From contig WSYH01001936.1 in the NCBI GenBank assembly GCA_036426205.1, forward strand, positions 37,372 to 101,371: a stretch of DNA of 64,000 nt. The letters run 5' to 3'. The DNA is from Ascaphus truei (taxonomy: Eukaryota; Chordata; Amphibia; Anura; Ascaphidae). A model generated the notes under the pieces. It made no database searches. It worked only from the letters and a program-made list of their open reading frames with translations, and was not told the DNA's origin. This document shows positions 21,960 through 31,654 of the stretch, piece after piece (position 1 is the first letter of the stretch; each line of letters starts with the position of its first letter). Position numbers and translations under genes: made by a program.

Positions 21960-23450
21960 CGCCGGCGGATGTGCAGGCAGTATGTCAAGTAACAAACAAA
22001 GCTTTGTATCCAAGCCTTTGTTGACGTAGTTTTACGGACCTCTGATGTACAAACTGTTGATGAAACCACCTTTCGAAAAACTGCAGGTCATCCATGCATT
22101 CGTGCTAATCCTACGCAAAATGCATTACCGTACCCACCGTTTACATGGTGAAGACCGCGGCGACTTATGAAACTTGCCAATACCAAATGGCTTCATTGTG
22201 ATTTCGATTGGTTCACACAAAAAAAGACTCGTGTCACTCTGCGGCCTTATGCAAGAGGCATAGAATTTTAAATAAATGCGAATTCATAAAAAAGTAGCTT
22301 TTTTTGGAGAGTTTTATTCTCATTAGAAGCAGAAAAGTGCGAATTTCTGCTATGTTTAACATGGATCTGGGTGTGCGCGAGTTTAAATATGGCGCAGATG
22401 CGCGTCTTTCATAAGGTTGCTGTTAAAACAATTCGCGCCTTTTTCTTTCCCCTTACTATAGGCGGCGAGCGCCATTTGCCACTTTTCCTGGCGCGGCAAA
22501 ATGCATGAATCGCGTGCATTTTGTTTGGCGCGAACAGCCGTCTTTACTGCCGTTCGCAACCCTCTCTGCATTCGGAGAGTTTATTTAAAAATGGAGAGAT
22601 GGAGGTTCCTCGCCAGCCGTAGGCGAGTTTTAGCAATTGAAAAAACAAAATGGCTGCGGTTTTTTTCGGAAGCTCGCAATCTTCTGCTGCGGCGGTTTCT
22701 AGCCTTCCCGCCGGACGAAATTGCACAAAATGGCGAATTTCGAAATACGAAATGCTCTCGTGCATAGGCCTCTGTCTTTCATTTGTTTAAAGCCTTGTGC
22801 ATGCTGGTCTCATCACAGGGGCCAGAGTGAGTGTATTCGGTAGCATTTTGAAACCCCAGTCGCAGGGTCTCAGTCGCAGTTATGAAAACACCTGTTTTCT
22901 GCGGTATAGCCACCATCTTCAATTATCTCTTGGAAGTTGGGCAGGTGTACGTGCATGCAGCTATCATCGTCAGCTGACCGTATCTCTCCTGATATAGCGG
23001 TTTAACTTATCCATGTCGCTTTTTAAAGCGATCTAAGCACTCCACTACTGCCGGCGAAGGCGTGTTTAAGCATTGCGGTGAAGGTTAGGTGTGAAACTTT
23101 TTGAGCTTGCGTTTGCATATGGGGTCCAGACAGAGATGCCCTCGTCGGATCTTCTTGGAACAAACCACTGAAAAACAGCTTTATCCCAACTGGCTGCTGC
23201 CTTTTAGTGTCACGAAACGATTAAGCGCTTCTAGTCATTGTCTGTTCTATGGATTTTTACTGCATCACGAAGTTTTCGGTTCATTTCTTCCTTCTGTTTT
23301 CCATCCGCGTAACTGTAGACTCTTACAGTCCCAGGTCTCTAGGCCACTTTGGTTTGGCGTGCACTCGCAGTATTTTTTACTGTCAGAGCGCAGCAATATT
23401 TTCTTTGACCAGTAAACCTCTAACTTTTGGTTGAAGTTTCTCCGCCATTT
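21960..23450 (-). pseudogene. Tigger transposase remnant in element A
   Basis: Minus-strand remains of the transposase found intact at 29640-31328. The N-terminal HTH part is about 23450-23100, the central part 23100-22790, and the first half of the DDE domain 22240-21985. Frameshifts occur throughout. The first catalytic position reads Asp (GAC near 22885, followed by an extra base). The coding sequence jumps from the SLISRDGK-equivalent region straight to the 3' untranslated region, the same deletion as in element C. Confidence 0.8.
22242..22770 (-). mobile_element. MITE inserted in Tigger A transposase
   Basis: A ~530-bp insertion with inverted ends close to GCCTTATGCAGAGAGCATAG, flanked by an agag repeat at the point equivalent to residues 209-211 of the transposase. 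The interior is rich in CGAAATTCGCC-like motifs. Element C carries the same insertion at the same point. Confidence 0.75.
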
Positions 23451-24949
23451 CTACATGCCAGGGGATCTCATTTTTTCCTAGTGGGTTGTGAAAACCTGAG
23501 GCCTTTTAACAACAACTGATCTGGAGGGCCGTTGAAGTTACGTACAGAGTACAGTATGAGTTTTCCACCATCGCTCTCAGACAGCACGTGTGTTGTATGA
23601 TTAAAATGGCAGAGTGGGGTCAGAGTGGGTGGTACGTGTCACTTATTACCATGTTTTGATCTATTTATCACAGACACTATTTTTTTTAGTTATAACAGGG
23701 TCCAGTATATGTGATTCGCCTCATTGTGTTAATTTTTATCAAATCTTTAATTTTTAAACAACCTTTACTGTCATGTTTGTGCCAACTTTTACAACTGGGT
23801 AATATTAGACCCGCCGCGGGGGGGTTTTCACGTTGCATGCACGATACGTAACATGACCACCCGCTGGGGCCATTTACAAGACGAAACCGCCTAGAGGACA
23901 GAGGGACTGGCAGGCAAACATCCACACATACGAGACTCGCACGGCGCATGCCACGCGCCGGCGAACAGTGAGGGGTGCCTGAATCATCTTGGGAAACTTT
24001 CGCTCTGTCGGGATGTGCTGCTATCCCCCTTAATCATTCTCGCTTAGAGATAGGTAATAAAACCAGAAAAGTACAGTTTTCCGGAAGACCGCTCCACCCC
24101 CCCCACCCCGCCGAGCACAGGTCCCATCGCGCCGGCAGTACCGGGCCCCCTTGGCCCCGCCGTCGCGCGAGGGTACTTCCTGCCACTCCTGCTGCAGAGC
24201 CGTTGGGCCCCGTCACCCCCAGGCCATGACCCCTCAGGGGTCATTAAGTCCCCGCCCCTTCTACCTCCCTACCCCCACCTCCTGTCCCCCGCCGCTCTGT
24301 CACACGTGACCTATCCCCCACCCGCTCCCGCATCCTTACCGCTCCGTGGCTCCCCGGCGCAGCACATGGCCCCGCGCTCCACCGCGCCCCCCCCCCCACC
24401 AGGCACCATGCTGCCCCCCGCCACCCCCCCTGCGCCACAGTGCCTCACCAAGCATCCCCAAGGTAAGGCTGATATGTTATTATGTGTATTGGGAGGGTGT
24501 GTGTGTGTGTGTGTGTGTGCAGTGTGCAGTGTGTCAGTGTGAGCAGTGTGTGTGCAGTGTGAGCAATGAGCAGTGTGTCAGTGTGAGCAATGAGCAGTGT
24601 GTGTCAGTGTGAGCAGTGTGAGCAGTGTGAGCAATGAGCAGTGTGAGCAGTGTGTGTGCAGTGTGTGTCAGTGTGAGCAGTGTGAGCAATGAGCAGTGTG
24701 TCAGTGTGTGCAGTGTGAGCTGTGAGCAATGCAGGTGTGTGTGCAGTGTGGCAGTGTGAGCAATGAGCAGGGTTGTCAGTGTGTGAGGGTGTGAGCAAGA
24801 GCAGTGTGTGTCAGTGTGAGCAATCGAGCAGTGTGTGTGCAGTGCGCAAAAAAAAAAAATTTTTAATTTAAATGTTTTTTTAAAAACGGGGAAAAGGGAA
24901 AAAACGCGCTTATAAAACGAATCACGTTATACACGGGGTTTACCTGTTT

Positions 24950-24975
24950 GTGATAATATATATATATATATATAA

Positions 24976-25011
<36 letters not shown>

Positions 25012-25016
25012 ATATC

Positions 25017-25069
<53 letters not shown>

Positions 25070-25120
25070 GTTGTGTGTGTGTGTGTGTGTGGTGTGTGTG
25101 TGTGTATATATATATATATT
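24950..25120. repeat. TA and TG microsatellites
   Basis: TA, then a long (TG)n, then TA. This is the inverted counterpart of the CA/TA tract that precedes the Tigger terminus at 9766. Confidence 0.92.
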
Positions 25121-25401
25121 CTATCCACATCGCCATTCATCCCAGCCCTCGGTCTAAAAGACTGTGTTTAAAAAGCATGCATTGGCTTGAGGATGGCTTG
25201 TGTATACGAGTTTGAGACAAAAGGTGACCACTGAGTGCTCATTTGCATGTCATTTCCCAGAATCCTTTGCTGCAGTGGAAGCGCTGTATGCTGGGTGACA
25301 ATGGGGAAGGCGGGGTTGCAGACCTGCCTAGACATGCAGATGAGCATACAGCTATATTTGCATATTTGCTTTCCTGTGGAGGGTTTTGTCACTTTTTTAC
25401 T

Positions 25402-25419
25402 CACCATAACTTAACTCAG
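25402..25419 (+). promoter_or_regulatory. PSE-like box (best copy)
   Basis: caccataacttaactcag shares ACC-TAACTT-A with the U6 PSE (ACCGTAACTTGAAAGT). It lies 161 bp downstream of the octamer and ahead of an intact hammerhead, so a start about 50-60 bp downstream would fall just before the ribozyme. Inference from motif and spacing. Confidence 0.55.
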
Positions 25420-25470
25420 TATTATGGTTTGGCCTATCCCATAAGCCTCTCTTGCATTCCCAATAAAAAT

Positions 25471-25521
25471 CAACCCCACACTGATGAGACCCATCAAGGT
25501 CGAAACAGCTGTCGTGGTTGG
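25471..25521 (+). ncRNA. Hammerhead ribozyme type I (HHR-2), intact core
   Basis: All core elements are canonical. CTGATGA is at 25481-25487, stem II is GACC/GGTC with a CATCAA loop, and GAAAC is at 25502-25506. Stem III is the palindrome ACAGCTGT and ends in the preferred cleavage triplet GTC (25511-25513). Stem I pairs CCAC with GTGG and the outer CCAA with TTGG. Other copies read TGTGTGG or CTGTGG here, so this copy may have lost two or three stem I bases. The short palindromic stem III is typical of retroelement and satellite hammerheads, which may act as dimers. Cleavage is inferred. Confidence 0.75.
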
Positions 25522-25790
25522 TTTTCTGGGAATGCACCTTAAACCCTGACTGTGCTCAAAGCTGTGACCATGCAGCAAGCTGAAGCCTATAGGGGAACCA
25601 TGTTAAAAATGGTTATTGAGGCAAAAAGTGACCACTGTGTGCTCATTTGCATGTCATTTCCAGAATCCCTTGCTGCAGCCGGAAGTGCTGTAGTGCTGTG
25701 GGTGATAATGGGGAAAGGCGGGGTGTGCAGACCTGCTAAGACATGCAGATGAGCATACAGCTATATTGCTATAAGATATATAGATTTGCA

Positions 25791-25835
25791 TATATTTGCA
25801 TATATATTTATATATATATATATATTATATAACTG
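25791..25835. repeat. TA-rich centre of inverted unit pair
   Basis: The symmetry point between the plus and minus units of this block. Confidence 0.8.
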
Positions 25836-26498
25836 TAAATATTACTGTATGTTCATTTGCATGTCTTAGACAGGTCTGTCCAACCCTGTCTTTCCCCATT
25901 GTCACCCAGCATACAGCACTTCCACTGCAGCAAGGGATTCTGGGAAATGACATGCAAATGAGCACTCAGTGCCACCCTTTTGTCTCAAGCTCGTATTACA
26001 CAAACCAATCCTCAAGCCAATGCATGCTGTTTTAAACACAGCTTTTAAACAGAGGCTGGGATGAGATGCAAAGCCATTAGACCTACTAAATACATGTTTC
26101 ACCTTGATGGGTATCATCGTGTGAGGCTGGTCTTAATGGCTAGCAGGTTGAGACTAGACTAGGTAATCACCACTGTCATTAAGGTTAGGGTGGGAAAAAA
26201 AGTGACAAAAACCCTCCACAGTAAAGCATAAAGCAACTGTAAATATACTGTATGTTCATTTGCATGTCTTAGACAGGTTGCAAACCCTGTCTTTCCCCAT
26301 TGTCACCCAGCATACCGCACTTCCACTGCAGCAAGGGATTCTGGGAAATGACATGCAAATGAGCACTACAGTGCCACCTTTTGTCTCAACTCGTATTACA
26401 CAAGCCAATCCTCAAGCCAAGCATGCTGTTTTAAACACAGCTTTTAAAAACAGAGCTGGGAGTGAGATGCAAGCCATTAGACCTACTCACAGCACACT
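25836..26498 (-). repeat. Two minus-strand hammerhead/snRNA-promoter units
   Basis: Octamer complements at 25952-25959 and 26353-26360 (401-bp period), with Staf-like sites. They are the HHR-1 sequence type, like 8219-8880. Confidence 0.82.
26072..26140 (-). ncRNA. Hammerhead ribozyme (HHR-1), two one-base losses
   Basis: On the minus strand the long stem I (GCCATTAAGACC with GGTCTAATGGC) is well kept and GAAACATGTA is intact. The T of CTGATGA and one T in stem II are missing. If those are read errors it would match the good copy at 28302. Confidence 0.6.
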
Positions 26499-26893
26499 GG
26501 CGACACACTTTCTTCGAGCTCGGCTAGTCCCAGAATTCGGGTATACCGGGTGTATTGAGGTTTGTGACTGTTTTCTGCCGAGGTGCACTTGAGTTATTTT
26601 CAGGCAGGATTGAAGCCTTTTATTCCTGCTGGCTGCAATACTGCACAGTATATATAGATATATATATATAATATATACTGCCATACAATTCATGAATTAT
26701 GCCATCTGGTAGACACGCGACATTGCAGCCTATTAAATCCTAATCATTATCATTTAAACAGATCAGTCCGCCCATTAGCCAGGCATGAACCAGGCTGGGA
26801 AGCAAATGCAACAGGCTTGTCAGAGGTGAGGAGCGGCGCATCAGGTATCTGCCAGAACATACTGGGTATTTGCTAGAATAAAGTGGTGTCACA
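26499..26893. mobile_element. MITE with CGACACACTTTATTCGAGC ends (inverted)
   Basis: Inverted copy of 7826-8218, again splitting a hammerhead unit at the same point. Confidence 0.65.
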
Positions 26894-27034
26894 GCAGTAC
26901 ATTTTCAACCTTGATGGGTAATAATCAGTGTGAGGTGGTCTCAATGGCTAGCAGGTTTGAGACTAGGACTAGGTAATCACCACTGTATAAGGTTATGGTG
27001 GTAAAAAAAGTGACAAAAAACCCTCCACATTATA
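26894..27034 (-). repeat. PSE/hammerhead part of split unit
   Basis: The minus-strand counterpart of 7691-7826. The box reads CTGATTA (one core change) and GAAAC reads GAAAA. Inactive relic. Confidence 0.65.
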
Positions 27035-27115
27035 GCAACAATTATATATATATATATATATATAATATATATATATATATAATATTATATATATATATTA
27101 TATATTTATATTTTT
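27035..27115. repeat. TA microsatellite
   Basis: A TA tract between split unit and arm, as at 7605-7690. Confidence 0.9.
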
Positions 27116-28103
27116 GTGAGAGAACGGGGAGGACCCCGCATCCACAAGACAGATAATGGCAACTAATTACCGACAGAGTTAATCTATCACAGTGATATGT
27201 CGGTGGTTGCTATAAGGCATAAATTGTGAGAGAAAAAGAGCCCTGAACAAAAAGCACTCTAATAGCGGCAGCTACAAAAATCACATAATTTTTTATTAGA
27301 GGTTGTTTCACAGAACAAAAGTTAAAAAACAAAGCACAGAAAATTAAAATAGGCATGGATCCCATGTCTAGCAGAACTTTATAAATCCTCCAACAAATAT
27401 ATCCCAATGGAACAATGCAATTGCAAAATTGACAAGATAATGCTCTAAGTACCTGACAAGGTTAACACAGTGAGGCTGACAACAGGTCCAAACAGAGGTG
27501 GCTAAGGTACGTGGTCAATACAAAAAATAACACCACACTTCTATCCCCCTTGAGTCTAGGGCCAAGGTGGGCACCCTGTCGCCAATCGCCACAATGGCGA
27601 ATTGCAGAAAGTGTTGGCGATTTTGAGCTTGCCAGCTCCCACAAAGATAACGTTTCCTGATGGCGTGTGCTGGCTTCCTTCTGAATGAGTCATTGACGAA
27701 CACAGCCATCACAATAATCCCCTCTGCCTTCAGCTGGGTGTCTAGACCCGACCTTGAATGTTATTTTTTATGGGAATGTTAAATTGTAGTGACGCAAGTA
27801 AACGAAAAGCATGGTGTGGCAATTTTCAATTCTCATTCGCCACACCTGTGGCTACATTGAAAAATAGGTTGCCCACCTCTGGTCTAGGGTATATAAAAAG
27901 TGACACAGTATCAAGGAAAATCAATGAAGGACACACAATATAAGCCAGGAAAGCACACCTTAGCCTGCAGCAACAAATAATGATACATCACCTAACGTCA
28001 GGTCACACGGCAGAATGAGGGAGGAAAACAGGAGCAAAGTCATAGCATGGTAACGTGTCCCAAGGGGGGACAAACAGGGATCGCTGCCTACTGGACTGCC
28101 TAC
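27116..28103 (-). repeat. PLE arm, partial, inverted
   Basis: Matches the reverse of about 6610-7600 and includes the hAT element. It stops at cctac, next to the predicted cleavage point of the arm hammerhead-like fold, and is joined to a MITE fragment. Confidence 0.75.
27562..27881. mobile_element. hAT-like element, inverted copy
   Basis: A 320-bp element between duplicated gtctaggg sites (27554-27561, 27882-27889); same insertion as 6836-7164. Confidence 0.87.
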
Positions 28104-28301
28104 AAGCCCCGTTGCATTTGCCTTCCCAGCCTGGGTTCATGCCTGGCTAATGGGCGGCTGATCTGTTAAATGATAATGATTAGGATTTAATAGGCTGCAA
28201 TGCTTCGCGTGTCTACCAGATGGCATAAATTCATGAATTGTAATGCAGTATATATATATATATACTGTGCAGTATTGCAGCCAGCGGGAATAAAATGTCT
28301 A

Positions 28302-28372
28302 GCCATTAAGACCAGCCTCACACTGATGATACCCATCAAGGTTGAAACATGTATGTGAGTAGGTCTAATGGC
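28302..28372 (+). ncRNA. Hammerhead ribozyme type I (HHR-1), best stem I
   Basis: CTCACA before and TGTGAG after the core form a perfect 6-bp stem I. It is extended past an AGC/TA internal loop by GCCATTAAGACC against GGTCTAATGGC, with one bulge. CTGATGA is at 28323-28329, stem II is ACC/GGT with a CATCAA loop, and GAAAC is at 28344-28348. Stem III is the palindrome ACATGT and the cleavage triplet is GTA, after 28353. The first pair of stem II is T-T instead of the usual G-C, which may lower activity. Type I with short stem III matches newt satellite 2 and PLE hammerheads. Confidence 0.75.
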
Positions 28373-28484
28373 TTTGCATCTCATCCCAGCCTCTGTTTAA
28401 AAGCTGTGTTTAAAACAGCATGCATTGGCTTGAGGATTGGCTTGTGTAATACGAGCTTGAGACAAAAGGTGGCACTGAGTGCTC

Positions 28485-28515
28485 ATTTGCATGTCATTTC
28501 CCAGAATCCCTTGCT
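28485..28515 (+). promoter_or_regulatory. snRNA-type DSE: octamer plus Staf-like site
   Basis: ATTTGCAT followed by TTCCCAGAATCCCTTGCT, identical to the copy at 8351-8381. No PSE survives downstream because Tigger B interrupts the unit. Confidence 0.55.
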
Positions 28516-29639
28516 GCAGTGGAAGTGCTGTATGCTGGGTGACAATGGGGAAAGACAGGGTTGCAGACCTGTCTAAGACATGCAAATGAACATACAGTAA
28601 TATTTACAGTTGCTTTATCACACACTGCTCATTGCTCACACTGACACACACTGCACACTGCACACAGCACACACTCTCACTGCACACACAGCCCAAGACC
28701 CACACACACAGACCCAGCAGCTGCACTATACACACTAGTAATGGTATATCCCTGTGTGTCACGTTCTACAAAGTTAAATGCAAATCCATGGGTTCATGGG
28801 TATCTCTCCTCCTACAAAGCCCATATTTCAGGGTATATTCTTCTCTTACGAAATTTGAAAATGTAATTCAAAATTCTACATTTTGCTTTGACTTGTTAAC
28901 TCGATGAAACTCACAGTGTAATAAAATCAGATATGTGATCAGTTGCACATACTGTATATTTTTGTGCTGTGTGAAGCACAGAGTAAATTGGCAGCGCTCT
29001 ATAAAAGTAAGTACAGTACTGTACTGTACCGGCTCTTACCTGTCTTAAAACGAGCAGCCTTACTAAAGCCCTCCAGTCCCCCTCTTAGCAGGGGATGATG
29101 CAGCAGAATGATAAGGGGGATAACAGCACATCCCGACAGCGAACAGTCTTACACAGTGATTCAGGCACCCCTCATGTTCGTGCGGCTCGTGAGGTGTGGA
29201 TGTTGGCTGCCAGTTCCCTCTGCTCCTCTGCGGTTCGTCGTGTAATGACCCAGCGGGGTCATGTGACGTCACGGCATGGCAATGTGACCCTGCGGGGTCA
29301 TTTTACACCAGTTAAAGTGGCACAAACATGACATTAAAGTTTGTTAAAAAGATTAAAAATTGAATAAAAATTAACACAAATGAAGTGATCACATATACCC
29401 TGTATAATACAAAAAAAAATACTGTGTGTAAAATAGAATCAAACATTGTAATAAAGTGACACGTACACACACCTCTGACCCCTCTGCCATTTTAATCCTA
29501 CAACACACTGTGCTGTCTGAGAGCTGGTAAAATACATACTGTACTCAGGTACTGTACTTAAGCCCTCCAGATCAGTTGTTAAAAGCCTCAGGTTTTTAAC
29601 ACTAGGAAAAGGCATACTGAAGACCCCTGGCAGGTAGAA

Positions 29640-31328
29640 ATGACGGAAACTTCAACCAAACGTAAGAGGTTTACTGTCCAAGAAAAAATTGCTGCACTTG
29701 ACATAATAAAATCTGGAGTCACGCAAACCAAAGTGGCTAGAGACCTAGGACTGAATGAGTCTACAGTTCGCGGATGGAAAAAGGAGGAGGAGAAACTTCG
29801 TGATGCAGTAAAATCCATAGAAACAGACGATGGACTGAAGCGTAATCGTTTGCATGAACCTAATGACAGCCAGTTGGATAAAGCTGTTTTTCAGTGGTTT
29901 GTTCAAGAAAGATCCGAAAGCATACATCTGTCTGGACCCCATCTGCAAACACAAGCCAAAAAGTTTCACAGCCAACTTCACGGCAATGCTTCAACCTCCT
30001 TCGTGGCAAGTAGTAGATGGCTAGATCGCTTTAAAAGGCGATATGGAATAAGTAAAACCGCTATGTCAGGAGAGATACGGTCAGCTGACGATGAAGCTGC
30101 ATGCACGTACCTTGCCCAACTTAAAGAGGTAATTGAAGATGGTGGCTATACCGCAGAACAGGTTTATAACTGCAATGAGACCGGACTGTGTTTCAAAATG
30201 CTACTGAATACCACTCTGGCCTGTAAGAATGACGACCAGCGTACACAAGGATTTAAACAAATGAAAGACAGAGTGACTGTACTTTTTTGTGTGAACCAAT
30301 CTGGAAATCACAAACTGAAGCCACTTTGTATTGGCAAGTTTAAGTCGCCGCGGTGCTTCCACCATGTGAACATGGGTACTATGCCTTTTGCGTATGACTT
30401 TAGCAGAAATGCCTGGATGACTGCCAGTATTTTCGAAAGGTGGTTTCATCAACAGTTTGTACCAGAGGTCCGTAAAAACTTATGTCAACAAAGGCTGGAT
30501 ACAAAAGCTTTGTTGTTACTTGACAACTGCCCTGCACATCCCCCCGCCGATAGCCTAATAAGCCGAGATGGAAAAATAAGGGTCAGCTACTTGCCCAAGA
30601 ACACGACATCCAAAATACAGCCGCTTGATCAAGGCATTATTGCAACCTTTAAGATGAACTTTCAGAAAAAAATGATACATCGAATAATCACAAGTGAAGA
30701 TTCTGTTATGTCATTTTTAAAGAAAATGAATCTAAAAGAAGTTTTTTATATTGGTGGCGAAGCTTGGGAAGAGTTCACACAAATGTGCATTGCGAAATTT
30801 TGGCGAAACATAACAGGTGCACGTCCTGTGCCGGCTGACGCCGAACTCGCCAGTGACAGTGAGGACGATGCTGATTTTGAGGGGTTTACGGAGGAAGAAG
30901 TCGCTGCCGCAAATCTGTTACTTGCAAACTATGTGAACGAATGCCTCACAGAGCAGGAAATTGCCAATGCCGAACGAATCATGGAACCATTCCTTGATAC
31001 GGAAAGTGGGGCTACAATTGACTCTTGGGTCGATGGGGACAGCAGCTGTCCTACTCATGAACATATGACAGGCTCGGAAATCATTCAAAGCCTTACAAGT
31101 GAAAATACTGATCTGGATACTACAGAAGACGATGAGGATGAGGAACCAGAGCCGCCACCAAAGATCACAGAGGCGCTGGTGGGATTACAAACAGGACTTC
31201 AATTTCTAGAGTCAGAAAACGTCGATTCAATAACAATCCTACAATTAAAAAGAATCATTGAAATCGTCAAAAAGAAGAAAAGAGATGCACTGAAACAGAC
31301 AACACTTGATAGGTTTTTTAAAGTGTAA
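29640..31328 (+). CDS. Tigger/pogo family DDE transposase
   Basis: A 562-residue transposase for cut-and-paste movement at TA sites, acting in the nucleus on its own termini. Residues about 5-55 form a psq/CENP-B-type HTH (VARDLGLNESTVRGW), and 75-135 the Tc5/CENP-B DNA-binding region (ending RWLDRFKRRYGI). About 175-390 is the DDE domain, with LLLLDNCPAHP (D295) and LPKNTTSKIQPLDQG (D330). The C-terminal 395-560 is acidic, with a final basic segment. Length is normal for the family and the frame is unbroken. The first catalytic position is Asn179 (NCNETGL), where the family has Asp. Copies A and C both have Asp, so this copy is probably catalytically dead. The start ATG is supported by the conserved N-terminal start in elements A and C. 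Confidence 0.93.
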   Translation: MTETSTKRKRFTVQEKIAALDIIKSGVTQTKVARDLGLNESTVRGWKKEEEKLRDAVKSIETDDGLKRNRLHEPNDSQLDKAVFQWFVQERSESIHLSGPHLQTQAKKFHSQLHGNASTSFVASSRWLDRFKRRYGISKTAMSGEIRSADDEAACTYLAQLKEVIEDGGYTAEQVYNCNETGLCFKMLLNTTLACKNDDQRTQGFKQMKDRVTVLFCVNQSGNHKLKPLCIGKFKSPRCFHHVNMGTMPFAYDFSRNAWMTASIFERWFHQQFVPEVRKNLCQQRLDTKALLLLDNCPAHPPADSLISRDGKIRVSYLPKNTTSKIQPLDQGIIATFKMNFQKKMIHRIITSEDSVMSFLKKMNLKEVFYIGGEAWEEFTQMCIAKFWRNITGARPVPADAELASDSEDDADFEGFTEEEVAAANLLLANYVNECLTEQEIANAERIMEPFLDTESGATIDSWVDGDSSCPTHEHMTGSEIIQSLTSENTDLDTTEDDEDEEPEPPPKITEALVGLQTGLQFLESENVDSITILQLKRIIEIVKKKKRDALKQTTLDRFFKV

Positions 31329-31654
31329 TCTCCAGCTGGTTTTATTACAGTATGTTCAGTACAGTATGTTTTTTTGTTGTACAGTTGTTACATGAGCACA
31401 GAGTGCATTACACGGTTTTCAGTATGTGCTGTATCTACAGTGCATACTACAGTATATGTATTTTTTGTGTGTTGACCAAAAACTTATTTAACGTTCAGTA
31501 CTTTATTTACAGTACAGTATTTATGAGAAATGAACAACACGACAATTGGTGTTTTAAATACAGTACTTTATTGTTCAATGCATCAATAAATGTGTTAATA
31601 CTGTACGATTGTGCATTTTTTGTATTTTTCATTTTACTGGTGATGTTTTAAACA

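Larger units (their letters stand above)
20965..24946 (-). mobile_element. Tigger (pogo-like) element A, non-autonomous
   Basis: A ~4.0 kb element on the minus strand. The 3' terminus is CAGTTAAACTCCGTTATAAC at 20965 (after TA), and the 5' terminus is the complement of CAGGTAAACCCCGTG ending at 24946. From 5' to 3' (descending) it holds tandem cacactg repeats (24480-24850), a GC-rich leader (24060-24480), transposase remnants, a telomere-distal acac-type tandem tract (about 21270-21600) and a GC-rich 3' end. It lacks the C-terminal third of the transposase and carries an inserted MITE. Confidence 0.88.
25121..25790 (+). repeat. Two hammerhead/snRNA-promoter units, HHR-2 type
   Basis: Octamers at 25241-25248 and 25645-25652 (404-bp period). 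A Staf-like site follows the first octamer after about 5 bp. The PSE-like box caccataacttaactcag is at 25402-25419, 161 bp downstream of the octamer, and the hammerhead core starts 79 bp after that. This is the inverted-block counterpart of 8946-9596 and its most intact example. Confidence 0.85.
28104..28618 (+). repeat. MITE fragment plus one hammerhead unit
   Basis: 28104-28295 is an internal MITE piece without its ends. It joins directly to a unit starting at the hammerhead stem I (28302). The unit has its octamer at 28485-28492, a Staf-like site, and the opposite-facing ATGCAAAT near 28580. It is cut off at 28618 where Tigger B sequence starts, so the PSE region is missing on both sides. 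Confidence 0.8.
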
